A DNA stretch of 64,000 nt from Pseudomonas gregormendelii (GTDB lineage: Bacteria > Pseudomonadota > Gammaproteobacteria > Pseudomonadales > Pseudomonadaceae), in contig NZ_JADEVO010000025.1 of NCBI RefSeq assembly GCF_017114825.1, forward strand, positions 1 to 64,000, read 5' to 3'. Positions within the stretch are counted from its first letter, which is position 1; each line of letters opens with the position of its first letter. Below, one piece after another: positions 41,451-49,709 of the stretch. A model generated the notes under the pieces. The model saw nothing but the letters and a program-made list of their open reading frames with translations, ran no database searches and had not been told where the DNA came from. A program made the position numbers and the translations under genes.

Positions 41451-42380
41451 TCAGTCTTCGAGTGCGCGAACCCGCTCCATGCGTTGCTGCTCTTGCGGCT
41501 GGGCCGAGGACTGCAAGGTGAAGTCGAAGACGATTTCAGCAAAGCGGCCGCTGACACCGTAGGCCGCAGCGCGGGCCTGGTCTTCGCTGAAGGTGATTTT
41601 GGCGATCAACTCGTCACGGGTGGCGTAGGCGAAGTCATCGTGCAGGTACTCATCGCCGTCCAGGTTGATCTGGGTGGTGAGGTGGCGATGGTCTGCGGCC
41701 GAGATGAAGAAATGGATATGCGCCGGGCGCTGGCCGTGACGGCCCAGTTGATCGAGCAGTTGCTGGGTCGGGCCATCCGGTGGGCAGCCGTAGCCTGACG
41801 GCACGATGCTGCGGAAGCGATAACGACCCTCGGCGTCGGTCACAATGCGCCGGCGCAGGTTGAATTCCGATTGGCTGCTGTCGAAGTAGGAGTAAGTCCC
41901 ACCGGTATTGGCCTGCCAGACGTCCACTACCGCACCTGCCAGAGGTTCGCCAGCGGTATTGAGCACCTGGCCCTGCATGAACAGCGGCACGCCCGGATCA
42001 ATGCCATCGTCGAGTCGAGCCTCGAAGTTGGACAAGGGGGCACCGGCCACGTACAGCGGGCCTTCGATGGTGCGCGGGGTGCCGCCAGCCTTGCCGGCCT
42101 GCTCGTCTTCGGCATCCATCAACAGATCCAGATAGTGCTCCAGCCCCAGGCCCGCGACCACCAGCCCGGCCTCCTGGCGCGAACCCAGCACGTTGAGGTA
42201 GTTGACGGCTTTCCAGAACTCTTCCGGCGTTACCGCCAGGTCTTCGATGATGTTCACCGAGTCACGCAGGATGCGGTAGATCAGCGCCTTGACCCGGGGG
42301 CTGCCAGCATCGTTGTGCAGGCCGCTGGCTTCTTCGAGAAATTGCTGGGCAGCAGCAGTATGGGAAATCTTGACGTTCAT
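41451..42380 (-). CDS. catA: CatA, catechol 1,2-dioxygenase
   Basis: A 309-residue intradiol dioxygenase. Fe(III) ligands are visible as the Tyr in GGTYSYFD (about 162-169), the Tyr in GRYRFRSI, and the two His in RPAHIHFF (about 221-228). It cleaves catechol between the hydroxyls to cis,cis-muconate. It is last in catBCA, 51 bases after catC. ATG 42380. Confidence 0.96.
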   Translation of the reverse strand: MNVKISHTAAAQQFLEEASGLHNDAGSPRVKALIYRILRDSVNIIEDLAVTPEEFWKAVNYLNVLGSRQEAGLVVAGLGLEHYLDLLMDAEDEQAGKAGGTPRTIEGPLYVAGAPLSNFEARLDDGIDPGVPLFMQGQVLNTAGEPLAGAVVDVWQANTGGTYSYFDSSQSEFNLRRRIVTDAEGRYRFRSIVPSGYGCPPDGPTQQLLDQLGRHGQRPAHIHFFISAADHRHLTTQINLDGDEYLHDDFAYATRDELIAKITFSEDQARAAAYGVSGRFAEIVFDFTLQSSAQPQEQQRMERVRALED

Positions 42381-42431
42381 GGTGGTTCCTCATCTTGTAA
42401 TTATTAGCGTAGCGAACTGAACTGGCTGGGT

Positions 42432-42722
42432 TCAGCGGTCATCCTCGCGAATCGACGAAGGATGCCGGCACATCGCGGTGACTTCGATCGCCATGTACGG
42501 GTAGAGCGGCAATTGCATCAGCAGGTCGTGCAGTTCCTGGACACTGTCGACGTCGAACACGCTGTAGTTGGCATACAGCCCGGCAATGCGCCACAGGTGG
42601 CGCCACTTGCCCTGGTCTTGCAGGCGCTGGGAGAAGGCCTTTTCGTCGGCCTTGAGTCTGGTGGCCAACTCGGTATTCATGTCGACCGGCAGGTTCACGG
42701 TCATCTTTACGTGGAACAGCAT
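42432..42722 (-). CDS. catC: CatC, muconolactone isomerase
   Basis: A 96-residue muconolactone delta-isomerase (MLFHVKMTVNLPVDM at the N-terminus, HLWRIAGLYANYSVFDVDS, LPLYPYMAIEVTAMCRHPS). It turns muconolactone into beta-ketoadipate enol-lactone. Located 10 bases after catB, same operon, of normal family length. Confidence 0.97.
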   Translation of the reverse strand: MLFHVKMTVNLPVDMNTELATRLKADEKAFSQRLQDQGKWRHLWRIAGLYANYSVFDVDSVQELHDLLMQLPLYPYMAIEVTAMCRHPSSIREDDR

Positions 42723-42732
42723 GATGCACTCC

Positions 42733-43881
42733 TCAGACTTGATGAAGAACAGTGGAAGACTTGTCGCGGCGGAAAAACGCCAGGCGCTCTTCGTCCAGTT
42801 TCAGGCCCAGGCCCGGGGTGGTCGGTACATGCAACTCGAAATCGCGATACTCCAGCGGTTCGCTGAGGATGTCTTCAGTCAGCAGCAACGGGCCGAACAA
42901 TTCGGTGTCCCAGGCCAGTTTGTTCAGGGTGATGAACGCCTGGGCCGAGGCCATGGTGCCGATGCCGCCTTCGAGCATGGTGCCGCCGTACAGCGCAATA
43001 CCCGCCGCTTCGGCGATGGCCGCAGTCTTGAGCACTGCGCGCGGGCCGCCGTTCTTGGCGATCTTCAGGGCGAAGATCGACGCGGCGCCCTCACGGGCCA
43101 GGTTGAAGGCGTCTTCCACACATTCGATGGATTCATCGGCCATGATCGGCGCCGGGCTCATGGCGTTCAGGCGCGCCATGCCGGCGCGGTTGTTGCGCGA
43201 GATCGGCTGTTCGATCAGGTCGATGCCGTTGGTGCCGAGAATTCGGCAGGCACGGATGGCCACCGCTTCGTCCCAGGCCTGGTTGACGTCCACCCTGACG
43301 CTGGCGCGATCACCCAGGGCTTTCTTGATGGCGATCACATGCGCCAGGTCGCGATTGACTTCACCGGCGCCGATTTTCAGCTTGAAGATGCGATGGCGGC
43401 GCAGGTCGAGCATCTGCTCCGCTTCGGCGATGTCCTTGGCGGTATCGCCACTGGCCAGGGTCCAGGCCACCGGCAGCGCATTGCGCACCCGGCCACCGAG
43501 CAATTCGCTGACCGCCAGGCCCAGGCGCTTGCCCTGGGCGTCGAGCAAGGCGGTTTCGATACCTGACTTGGCGAAAGTGTTGCCACGGATGCTGCGCTCC
43601 AGGCGCAACATTGCAGCATTCACATTGGCGCTGTCCTGGCCCAGCAGCAGCGGTGCGAAGTGGCGGTCGATGTTGGTCTTGATGCTGTCCGGGCTCTCGT
43701 TGCCATACGCCAGGCCACCGATGGTGGTGGCTTCGCCGATGCCTTCGATGCCGTCGGCGCAACGCACGCGAATGATCACCAGCGTCTGGTTCTGCATGGT
43801 GTGCATGGCCAGCTTGTGCGGGCGAATGGTCGGCAGATCGACGATGATCGTCTCGATCGATTCAATGGCTGTTGCAAGCAT
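42733..43881 (-). CDS. catB: CatB, muconate cycloisomerase
   Basis: A 382-residue enolase-superfamily enzyme. The KxK motif is in RIFKLKIGAG (about 165-174), metal ligands include VRVDVNQAWD and IMADESIE, and the later Lys is in FALKIAKNGG. It cyclises cis,cis-muconate to muconolactone. ATG 43881 was chosen (MLATAIESIETIIVDLP is the usual N-terminus); the frame continues to 44010 through the operator. It is the first gene of catBCA, divergent from catR. Confidence 0.95.
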   Translation of the reverse strand: MLATAIESIETIIVDLPTIRPHKLAMHTMQNQTLVIIRVRCADGIEGIGEATTIGGLAYGNESPDSIKTNIDRHFAPLLLGQDSANVNAAMLRLERSIRGNTFAKSGIETALLDAQGKRLGLAVSELLGGRVRNALPVAWTLASGDTAKDIAEAEQMLDLRRHRIFKLKIGAGEVNRDLAHVIAIKKALGDRASVRVDVNQAWDEAVAIRACRILGTNGIDLIEQPISRNNRAGMARLNAMSPAPIMADESIECVEDAFNLAREGAASIFALKIAKNGGPRAVLKTAAIAEAAGIALYGGTMLEGGIGTMASAQAFITLNKLAWDTELFGPLLLTEDILSEPLEYRDFELHVPTTPGLGLKLDEERLAFFRRDKSSTVLHQV

Positions 43882-43967
43882 TTCGATACCCGTCAGGTTC
43901 TTGGAGTTCTGGACCCGATTCTGGTACGGCTTTTTTCTGGAAGCCAATATAGAATTGGTCTGACTTG

Positions 43968-43982
43968 ATACCTTAAAGGTAT
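43968..43982. promoter_or_regulatory. CatR (LysR-type) recognition site between catR and catB
   Basis: ATACCTTAAAGGTAT is a perfect 15-bp palindrome of form ATAC-N7-GTAT, the LysR-type consensus, 26 bases before the catR ATG and 86 bases before catB. CatR binds such a site and activates catBCA with muconate while repressing itself. Confidence 0.88.
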
Positions 43983-44008
43983 GCAGCCGATCAGCTTTTG
44001 GAGGTTCC

Positions 44009-44914
44009 ATGGAACTGCGTCACCTGCGCTATTTTCAGGTGCTGGCGAAAACCCTCAACTTCACCCGCGCCGCTGAGCTGCTGCACATCGCGCAACCGCC
44101 CCTCAGCCGGCAGATTCAACAGCTGGAGGATGAGCTGGGCGTGATGTTGCTGGAGCGCGGCCGGCCGTTGAAGTTGACCGATGCCGGCCGGTTCTTCCAT
44201 GAACATTCCAGTGCGCTTCTGGAACAGCTGGGCAAGGTGTGCGACAACACCCGGCGCATAGGCCAGGGGGAAAAGACCTGGCTGGGCATCGGTTTTGCGC
44301 CATCGACGCTTTATGGGGTGCTGCCGGAATTGATCCGGCGCTTGCGCAGCGGCGAGCCACTGGAGCTGGAACTTGGGCTGTCGGAATTGACCACGCTCCA
44401 GCAGGTCCATGCCCTCAAGGCTGGCAGGATCGATATCGGCTTTGGACGAATCCGCATCGACGACCCGGCCATTATCCAGACCGTGCTCACCGAAGACCGG
44501 CTGGTCGCCGCCCTCCCCGCCGGCCACCCACTGCTGGGCGCGCCGATCAGCCTGCGGGAGCTGGCCAGGGAACCGTTCGTACTGTACCCGGGCAATCCGC
44601 GGCCAAGTTATGCCGACCATGTGATCGCCCTGTTCGAGTCTTATGGTGTGAGCATCCAGGTGGCGCAATGGACCAATGAGTTGCAGACCGCGATCGGCCT
44701 GGTCGGGGCTGGCATCGGCGTCACCCTGGTGCCGGCGTCTTTGCAGTTGTTGCACCGTGACGACATTGGGTTTACGGCACTGCTGGAGGACAACGCGACT
44801 TCACCGATCATCCTCAGCCGGCGGGCGGGCGATGTGTCGCCGGGGTTGAAGCACTGCCTGCAGATGATCGATGAGTTGTTGCCGCGCGCGCTGGAATCCA
44901 CTCAGGACACCTGA
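44009..44914 (+). CDS. catR: CatR, LysR-type activator of catBCA
   Basis: A 301-residue LysR-type regulator. The N-terminal helix-turn-helix is in FTRAAELLHIAQPPLSRQIQ (about 18-37); the rest is the two-lobed inducer domain (GIGFAPSTLYGVLPELIRRL, EDRLVAALPAGHPLLGA). It is divergent from catB with the operator between. The inducer is presumably cis,cis-muconate. GGAGG precedes ATG 44009. Confidence 0.94.
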   Translation: MELRHLRYFQVLAKTLNFTRAAELLHIAQPPLSRQIQQLEDELGVMLLERGRPLKLTDAGRFFHEHSSALLEQLGKVCDNTRRIGQGEKTWLGIGFAPSTLYGVLPELIRRLRSGEPLELELGLSELTTLQQVHALKAGRIDIGFGRIRIDDPAIIQTVLTEDRLVAALPAGHPLLGAPISLRELAREPFVLYPGNPRPSYADHVIALFESYGVSIQVAQWTNELQTAIGLVGAGIGVTLVPASLQLLHRDDIGFTALLEDNATSPIILSRRAGDVSPGLKHCLQMIDELLPRALESTQDT

Positions 44915-44940
44915 GCTGCAGCCTGGGGCAGGAAGCGCGC

Positions 44941-45180
44941 TCAACCGGCGAACGCGCGGCGCCCGGCGTTCATTTCCGTGCGCAGTTCGGCAATGAGGTT
45001 GTTGATGTCGCGGATGGTGGCCAGGTCCGCTGTGGAGACATTGCGGACCAGCAGCACAACCTCGTGGGTATCAGGATCGAATACGGTGATTTCCAGCAAT
45101 CCCAGGCTCTCCGTGCATTCACAGGACAGCGGCTCGAAACCGGATTCCACAATACTGGAAAGGACTGCAATGGGGACCAT
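44941..45180 (-). CDS. DUF1652-family small protein
   Basis: A 79-residue protein matching the Pseudomonas DUF1652 pattern: IVESGFEPLSCECTESLGLL, then EITVFDPDTHEVVLLVRNVS and a final helix (LATIRDINNLIAELRTEMN). No function is known to me. It is convergent with catR, with a 26-base gap. ATG 45180. Confidence 0.8.
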   Translation of the reverse strand: MVPIAVLSSIVESGFEPLSCECTESLGLLEITVFDPDTHEVVLLVRNVSTADLATIRDINNLIAELRTEMNAGRRAFAG

Positions 45181-45288
45181 GGCTGACGACTCTGGCGGCA
45201 GTTAATGGAAAAGATCCCATTGACGATAGATGCACTTCGCCCATTGCGCGCACGCCAAATGTTATCCAGCTCTCACTTTGAGCGTTTT

Positions 45289-46188
45289 TCAGCGTGAATC
45301 CCCAGACCAGATCCAGTTCCACAGGCCCGGCAGTTGCTCCGGCTGCGAACTGTCGCGCACGGTGCGCGCCAGAGCGGCCCGTTGCAGAGCAGCGGTGTCA
45401 TCATAAAAAGGTTTTTGCGCAACCGTCACCCCTGTCTCCCGGGCGCTGTCGAGGAGAATCTGCAGATACTCGCGCGCATGCCTTGCGGTGTAGCGGTTGA
45501 GATCATGAAAGGTCACCACCACGGGAATCACCCCGTCCACCACCGGCAATTGACCTTGCGCGATACGCTCGCGAACTTCGGACATCGAACGCAGCATATG
45601 CGATCGCCGCCGCGGGCTGGCGTTAAACCCCCAGATCTTGCCGTCGTTGGCACTGAGGTCCGTCAGCAGCATGTGCAGGCCGTGCCGCTGATAGGCGGCG
45701 AAGGTGCGCTTGTCGTAACTCCAGAACGGCGGCCGCAGCAGGACAGGCGCCGCGCCGGTGATCGCGGCGATATCGGCGCTGCCATTGGCGAGCGATTGCT
45801 CCAGCGCCTGATCGTCCAGGGATCGATGGTTGCTGTGTCCGGGGGTGGCGGTGTGAAAGCCGATGACATGACCTTCAGCCTGTTCCCGACGCATGACCTC
45901 GCGCCCAATCTCACTGCCCCCGGCCCTGGAAGCCCGGGTCTGCACGAAAAACACCGCCTTGATGTGCGGTTGCAGCGGATTTTGCGCGAGGCTGTCGAGA
46001 ACAGTCAGCGTCGGGTTCCAGAAACTTGAAGCACTGGGGCCGTCGTCGAAGGTCAGTAAAAAGCGGATGGGAGGTTGCGCCGTTAAACGTTGTTCGGTTT
46101 GCGGGGTCATTGCTATAGGAGCAGCAATGCAGCCGACCAGCCCGGTGGCTAGAACCAGTGGAGCGAGGAGTTTGTACAGCTGTTTCAT
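45289..46188 (-). CDS. Polysaccharide deacetylase-family lipoprotein
   Basis: A 299-residue protein. The signal ends in ATGLVGC, giving a lipobox with Cys 20. The NodB-type catalytic motifs are present: TFDDGP (about 49-54), HTATPGHSNH (His-rich metal motif) and RPPFWSYD. It is likely to remove acetyl groups from a cell-envelope polysaccharide or peptidoglycan-like polymer from the outer-membrane or periplasmic side. ATG 46188 was chosen; the frame extends to 46344 into repeats. Confidence 0.88.
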   Translation of the reverse strand: MKQLYKLLAPLVLATGLVGCIAAPIAMTPQTEQRLTAQPPIRFLLTFDDGPSASSFWNPTLTVLDSLAQNPLQPHIKAVFFVQTRASRAGGSEIGREVMRREQAEGHVIGFHTATPGHSNHRSLDDQALEQSLANGSADIAAITGAAPVLLRPPFWSYDKRTFAAYQRHGLHMLLTDLSANDGKIWGFNASPRRRSHMLRSMSEVRERIAQGQLPVVDGVIPVVVTFHDLNRYTARHAREYLQILLDSARETGVTVAQKPFYDDTAALQRAALARTVRDSSQPEQLPGLWNWIWSGDSR

Positions 46189-46246
46189 GGTTTGCCTTGG
46201 CCAGGCGATGCGGTGGATCAGTCTACATTGATGGTGAATGATAAGC

Positions 46247-46275
46247 CGCCATCGCGAGCAAGCTTTGCTCCCACA
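46247..46275. repeat. REP element
   Basis: CCGCCATCGCGAGCAAGCTT (46247-46266) continues into TGCTCCCACAG; the unit GCGAGCAAGCTTTGCTC is self-complementary except at the centre. Typical of fluorescent-pseudomonad REP sequences. Confidence 0.75.
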
Positions 46276-46298
46276 GGAGGTCATATGCAGACATATAA

Positions 46299-46753
46299 GC
46301 GCAGCGCGCCGGCTTGACGCCTTGGTCGGCCCGAAGGCCGCCACGGCGAGCTGTAGATTGCAGGCGCCCCGTTAACCACGCTGGCCGAACGCAGGCATTG
46401 CGCAGCGGGGAAACCGGCAAGGATGCCGGTTTAGCCGCGCTGGGCCAGGGATGGCCCATCGCGGCGACCCGCGGAGTAATGCCGGAGTGAGGGCACACCG
46501 AGCCTGAGCGAGGTGCCGAGTGGTGGGGCAAGAGCGCTTTGGTTACTTTCGCGCTTTTCGAAAGTGACCCGCCGTAAGGGCGGAACCCTAAGCAGCCGTT
46601 ACCGCAGCAATGGATATGTACACAAAGCAAGATCAAAAGATCGCAGCCTCGTTTCTCTCGACAGCTCCTACAGAAGAACGGTGTAGCGCGCCGTAAGGGC
46701 GGGACCAGCTACTGCAGCAGCGGATATGTACCCGACCACCGGAGGACCAACCC
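46299..46753. repeat. Dispersed-type GC-rich intergenic element with adjacent hairpins
   Basis: A 455-base stretch with no credible gene. Adjacent perfect hairpins lie at ACTTTCG (46545-46551)/CGAAAGT (46559-46565) and CCGCC (46569-46573)/GGCGG (46579-46583). A diverged copy of the end region (CGCCGTAAGGGCGG then GGATATGTAC) recurs at 46690-46732 on the other side of the REP at 46633. I recall similar sequence as a frequently repeated intergenic block in Pseudomonas genomes, often annotated as a false ORF. Confidence 0.6.
46633..46671. repeat. Single REP half, variant arm of the REPIN family
   Basis: 39 bases matching the right arm of the REPIN at 40156 except for a short TTTCTC for TTGCAC change. 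No partner arm is nearby; it splits the two copies of the 46.5-46.7 kb element end. Confidence 0.75.
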
Positions 46754-47434
46754 ATGTGCGGACGCCTGACCCAATACCGTGGCATTCACGATTTTGTCGC
46801 AGCACTGAGCATCCCCGACGCACTGATCAACCATATCGGCGATGAACCCCTGGCCCGCTACAACGCCGCCCCGACCACCCGTCTTGCCCTGCTGCATCTG
46901 GAAAACGACGGCCTGCACGCCGACCTGGTGCGCTGGGGTTGGCGACCGCACTGGGCCAAAGACCGCGCACCACCCATCAACGCCCGAGTGGAAAAGGTCG
47001 CCCACGGCCCCTACTTCCGACCCATCTGGCCGCACCGGGCCATCGTACCGGTAGACAACTGGTTCGAATGGGTCGACAGCGGCGACGGTAGCAAACAACC
47101 CTGGTTGATCCGCCGCAAGGACCGGGCTCCGGTCTACTGCGCCGCCATTGGGCAGTTTCCCGCAGCGGCCGCCGAACCCACCCCCGAGGACGGCTTTGTC
47201 ATCCTGACCGCCGACAGCGCCGGCGGCATGCTCGACATCCACGACCGCCGCCCCATCGTGTTATCGCCGGAACTGGCCGAGGAATGGCTCGACCCCTCCA
47301 CACCCAGGGAACGCGCCGAACAGATGGCATTATTTGAAGGTGAAGCCAGCGAAGTGTTCGAGTGGTTCCGGGTCAGCAAGGCAGTCGGCAATGTGCGCAA
47401 CCAGGGCCCCGAATTGATCGAACCGCAAGCCTGA
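46754..47434 (+). CDS. YedK/HMCES-family abasic-site DNA-protein crosslink protein
   Basis: A 226-residue SRAP-domain protein beginning MCGRLTQYRG; Cys 2 is the catalytic residue that bonds to abasic sites after Met removal. Other hallmarks are RYNAAPTT (Asn near 36), PPINARVEKV (Glu) and GMLDIHDRRPIVLS (His). It shields abasic sites in single-stranded DNA. No LexA box was identified upstream. The start has GGAGGACC about 10 bases ahead. Confidence 0.93.
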   Translation: MCGRLTQYRGIHDFVAALSIPDALINHIGDEPLARYNAAPTTRLALLHLENDGLHADLVRWGWRPHWAKDRAPPINARVEKVAHGPYFRPIWPHRAIVPVDNWFEWVDSGDGSKQPWLIRRKDRAPVYCAAIGQFPAAAAEPTPEDGFVILTADSAGGMLDIHDRRPIVLSPELAEEWLDPSTPRERAEQMALFEGEASEVFEWFRVSKAVGNVRNQGPELIEPQA

Positions 47435-47582
47435 AAGGAACCGTTAAATCTGCAGGCCCTCGCAACGTTACACATAGTGTTTCACCCATGTAACAGTCCA
47501 ATGAAATATGGCCATTTGCCGCGCCAACCGCCTGTCTGACAATTTAATTGTCATACATACATTCAGGGGCAGTGCCGCTAGC

Positions 47583-47915
47583 ATGCGCGCCGCATTTCCA
47601 CGGACGGAAAACCCAGAAACTCCAGCCTTGCAGAGAACCCAGTTGCGCGACGATTCCTACATCCAGCAAGTCAGCAGTGTCGAGTGTGTCCACCTCTCGA
47701 CTACGGAACGTTATCAACTCGATTGTTTCATCGGGCAATACATCAAGACCCGAGACCTGGCCTCAGTGCCCAATATCGATACCACGCTGCGCGCAACCTT
47801 GCAGCGCTACCCGGGCAAGCCGCCGGTGATGGTCAATGAACTGAATGCCTGGATCGACAGGAAGTTGGGCTATCGGGCAACGCACCCCGATTTCTGCGAG
47901 CAGGAAGATGTCTGA
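47583..47915 (+). CDS. Hypothetical protein, 110 residues
   Basis: A 110-residue soluble protein with a central helical region (STTERYQLDCFIGQYIKTRD, PNIDTTLRATLQRYPGKPPV) and an acidic end (FCEQEDV). ATG 47583 is likely, though the frame extends to 47508. No motif recognised; no signal peptide. Confidence 0.55.
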   Translation: MRAAFPRTENPETPALQRTQLRDDSYIQQVSSVECVHLSTTERYQLDCFIGQYIKTRDLASVPNIDTTLRATLQRYPGKPPVMVNELNAWIDRKLGYRATHPDFCEQEDV

Positions 47916-47984
47916 GCGTCCCTCTGAATCGCGGCAGCGCCTGCACACAAGCTTGCAGGCGCCGCCGCGAGCGAAAAGTACGCT

Positions 47985-48131
47985 TCAAGGTTTCAGCGGG
48001 CGCTCCTGATCACGGTCCGAGAGTTCTCGACTGTCGTCATGTTTCCAATCTTGCGTCGAACGCTTTTTCTGCTCTTCTATTTCCTCTTGCGTAGGCTCAT
48101 CCGGGTCCGGCTGCTTGGGTTCATTCGCCAT
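47985..48131 (-). CDS. 48-residue highly charged small protein
   Basis: ATG 48131 to TGA 47985 encodes a 48-residue, very polar, Glu/Asp/Lys/Gln-rich peptide (MANEPKQPDPDEPTQEEIEE, HDDSRELSDRDQERPLKP). GGAAGAGAGG lies 5-10 bases before the start, which supports translation. It is likely intrinsically disordered. Too short for standard gene callers. Confidence 0.55.
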   Translation of the reverse strand: MANEPKQPDPDEPTQEEIEEQKKRSTQDWKHDDSRELSDRDQERPLKP

Positions 48132-48183
48132 GTTCGCCTCTCTTCCTGAAGGGATCGTTAATCGGTTTAAGCGTAGAACAGAT

Positions 48184-48498
48184 TCACAGCCACCAACGCA
48201 GCACGAAGAACACCGCCATGCTCAAGAGCATGCTGAGCAAGGTGCTGCGGGTGTACAGCACAAGCCCCACCGCCACCAATGAACTGAGCAAGTACGGGTT
48301 GTCCCATTGCAGGTTCAGTTGTTTGTCCGGCATGAACACGATTGGCCCGCAGATGGCGGTGAGCATGCCCGGCACGGCAAAGCCGAGAAACTGCCTGGCG
48401 TTACTGCTCAGGCGCACGGGCAGGCGCGGCTCCAGAAACACGTAGCGGTTGAGGAACACCAGCGCACCCATCCCGAATATCACCGCCCAGACCATCAT
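48184..48498 (-). CDS. azlD: AzlD-family branched-chain amino acid export subunit
   Basis: A 104-residue membrane protein with three or four helices (VIFGMGALVFLNRYVFLEPR, YLLSSLVAVGLVLYTRSTLL, MLLSMAVFFVLRWWL). It matches the small AzlD partner of AzlC. The ATG 48498 overlaps the azlC stop (ATGA), which indicates translational coupling. Confidence 0.85.
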   Translation of the reverse strand: MMVWAVIFGMGALVFLNRYVFLEPRLPVRLSSNARQFLGFAVPGMLTAICGPIVFMPDKQLNLQWDNPYLLSSLVAVGLVLYTRSTLLSMLLSMAVFFVLRWWL

Positions 48499-49196
48499 GC
48501 TGTTTGCCTCAGATAAAGTTTGTTGCACATAAATCCCGCCGTCATACCTGCCAGCCCCGCCAGCACCAGCGCCGAGCCCCACTGCCAGTAACTGAACAGC
48601 ACGGAACAAAACAGCGCCACCGCGACGCACACCACCGTGGGCACGTTACGCACCACCGGGGTGATCAGGGCAATGAAGGTTGCGGCAATCGAGAAGTCCA
48701 GGCCCAGGTGCTCCAGCCCCGGGATGCTGCTGCCGAGCACGATGCCGGCCAGGGTGAAAAGATTCCAGGCCACGTAGAACGTCAACCCGACGCCAAGGGC
48801 GTACCAGCGATTGAACTGCTGCTTGTCATGCTGGCTGGTCAGGGCGAACAGTTCGTCGGTCAGCAAAAAGCCCAGACCCACGCGCCAGCGTCCCGGCAGC
48901 GGTGAGATCACCGAGCGCAGGCTCATGCCGTAGAGCAGATGCTGGGAGGTCAGCAGCAGCGTGGTCAGCAGTATCGAGAAAATCCCGGCACCGCCCTTGA
49001 GCATGCCGATGGCCACCAGCTGTGCCGCGCCGGCAAACACGATGCTCGACAGGCCCTGGCCTTGCAGGGGCGTGAGGTTGGCTTCGATGGCCATGGAACC
49101 GGCCAGCAGGCCCCAGGGCGCAGTCGCCAGGGACAAGGGAAGGATCGCCACGGCGCCGCGCAGGAATGCGCTGCGGGGCATATGAGCGTTGGACAT
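48495..49196 (-). CDS. azlC: AzlC-family branched-chain amino acid exporter
   Basis: A 233-residue AzlC family membrane protein (RGAVAILPLSLATAPWGLLA, IVFAGAAQLVAIGMLKGGAG, LLYGMSLRSVISPLP, FLLTDELFALTS). Together with AzlD it exports branched-chain or related amino acids. ATG 49196; a second Met at 49181 is possible. Confidence 0.88.
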   Translation of the reverse strand: MSNAHMPRSAFLRGAVAILPLSLATAPWGLLAGSMAIEANLTPLQGQGLSSIVFAGAAQLVAIGMLKGGAGIFSILLTTLLLTSQHLLYGMSLRSVISPLPGRWRVGLGFLLTDELFALTSQHDKQQFNRWYALGVGLTFYVAWNLFTLAGIVLGSSIPGLEHLGLDFSIAATFIALITPVVRNVPTVVCVAVALFCSVLFSYWQWGSALVLAGLAGMTAGFMCNKLYLRQTA

Positions 49197-49332
49197 GACG
49201 TTCTGCGACCGGAAAAAAGACCTGCAACTTTGCCAGTACTTACCCGCGAAGGCATGCACAATTTCGAGTTATTTGCCGGCCATCGACCGGGTAACATGGT
49301 GCGGTCCATCCGGCACACCCAGGGAAGCCCAC

Positions 49333-49707
49333 ATGCTGTACCGAATCGCCGCCGACGGGCTGGTGCTGTTTCATCTGCTGTTCATTCTGTTCGTGCTGTT
49401 CGGCGGGCTGCTGGTGCTCAAATGGCGCCACTTGGCGGTGCTGCACCTGCCTGCGGTCGCGTGGGGTATCTCGGTGGAAGTCTTTCACCTGATGTGCCCG
49501 CTGACCGACTGGGAGAACCGCATGCGCGATGCCGCCGGCCAGAGCGGCTACGGCGGTGGTTTTGTCGAGCATTACATCTGGCCGGCGATCTATCCCGCCG
49601 GCCTCACCCCGGGCATCCAGGTGGGCCTGGGCGCCGTGGTGCTGGCGCTGAACCTGTGGGTCTACCTGCGGCTGGTCAGGCGTTTGCGGCGAGATGGGCG
49701 CCACTGA
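49333..49707 (+). CDS. DUF2784-family membrane protein
   Basis: A 124-residue inner-membrane protein with helices near 10-30, 34-50, 80-95 and 98-118; WENRMRDAAGQSGYGGGFVE and HYIWPAIYP are the signature of DUF2784. No function known. ATG 49333 has AGGGAAG about 7 bases upstream. It converges with the GGDEF gene, separated by 2 bases. Confidence 0.8.
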   Translation: MLYRIAADGLVLFHLLFILFVLFGGLLVLKWRHLAVLHLPAVAWGISVEVFHLMCPLTDWENRMRDAAGQSGYGGGFVEHYIWPAIYPAGLTPGIQVGLGAVVLALNLWVYLRLVRRLRRDGRH

Positions 49708-49709
49708 AT

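Noticed and set aside
46223..46636. 137-codon minus-strand frame in the repeat region
   Set aside because: It covers REP and hairpin elements, and such frames are common false calls in this type of intergenic block.
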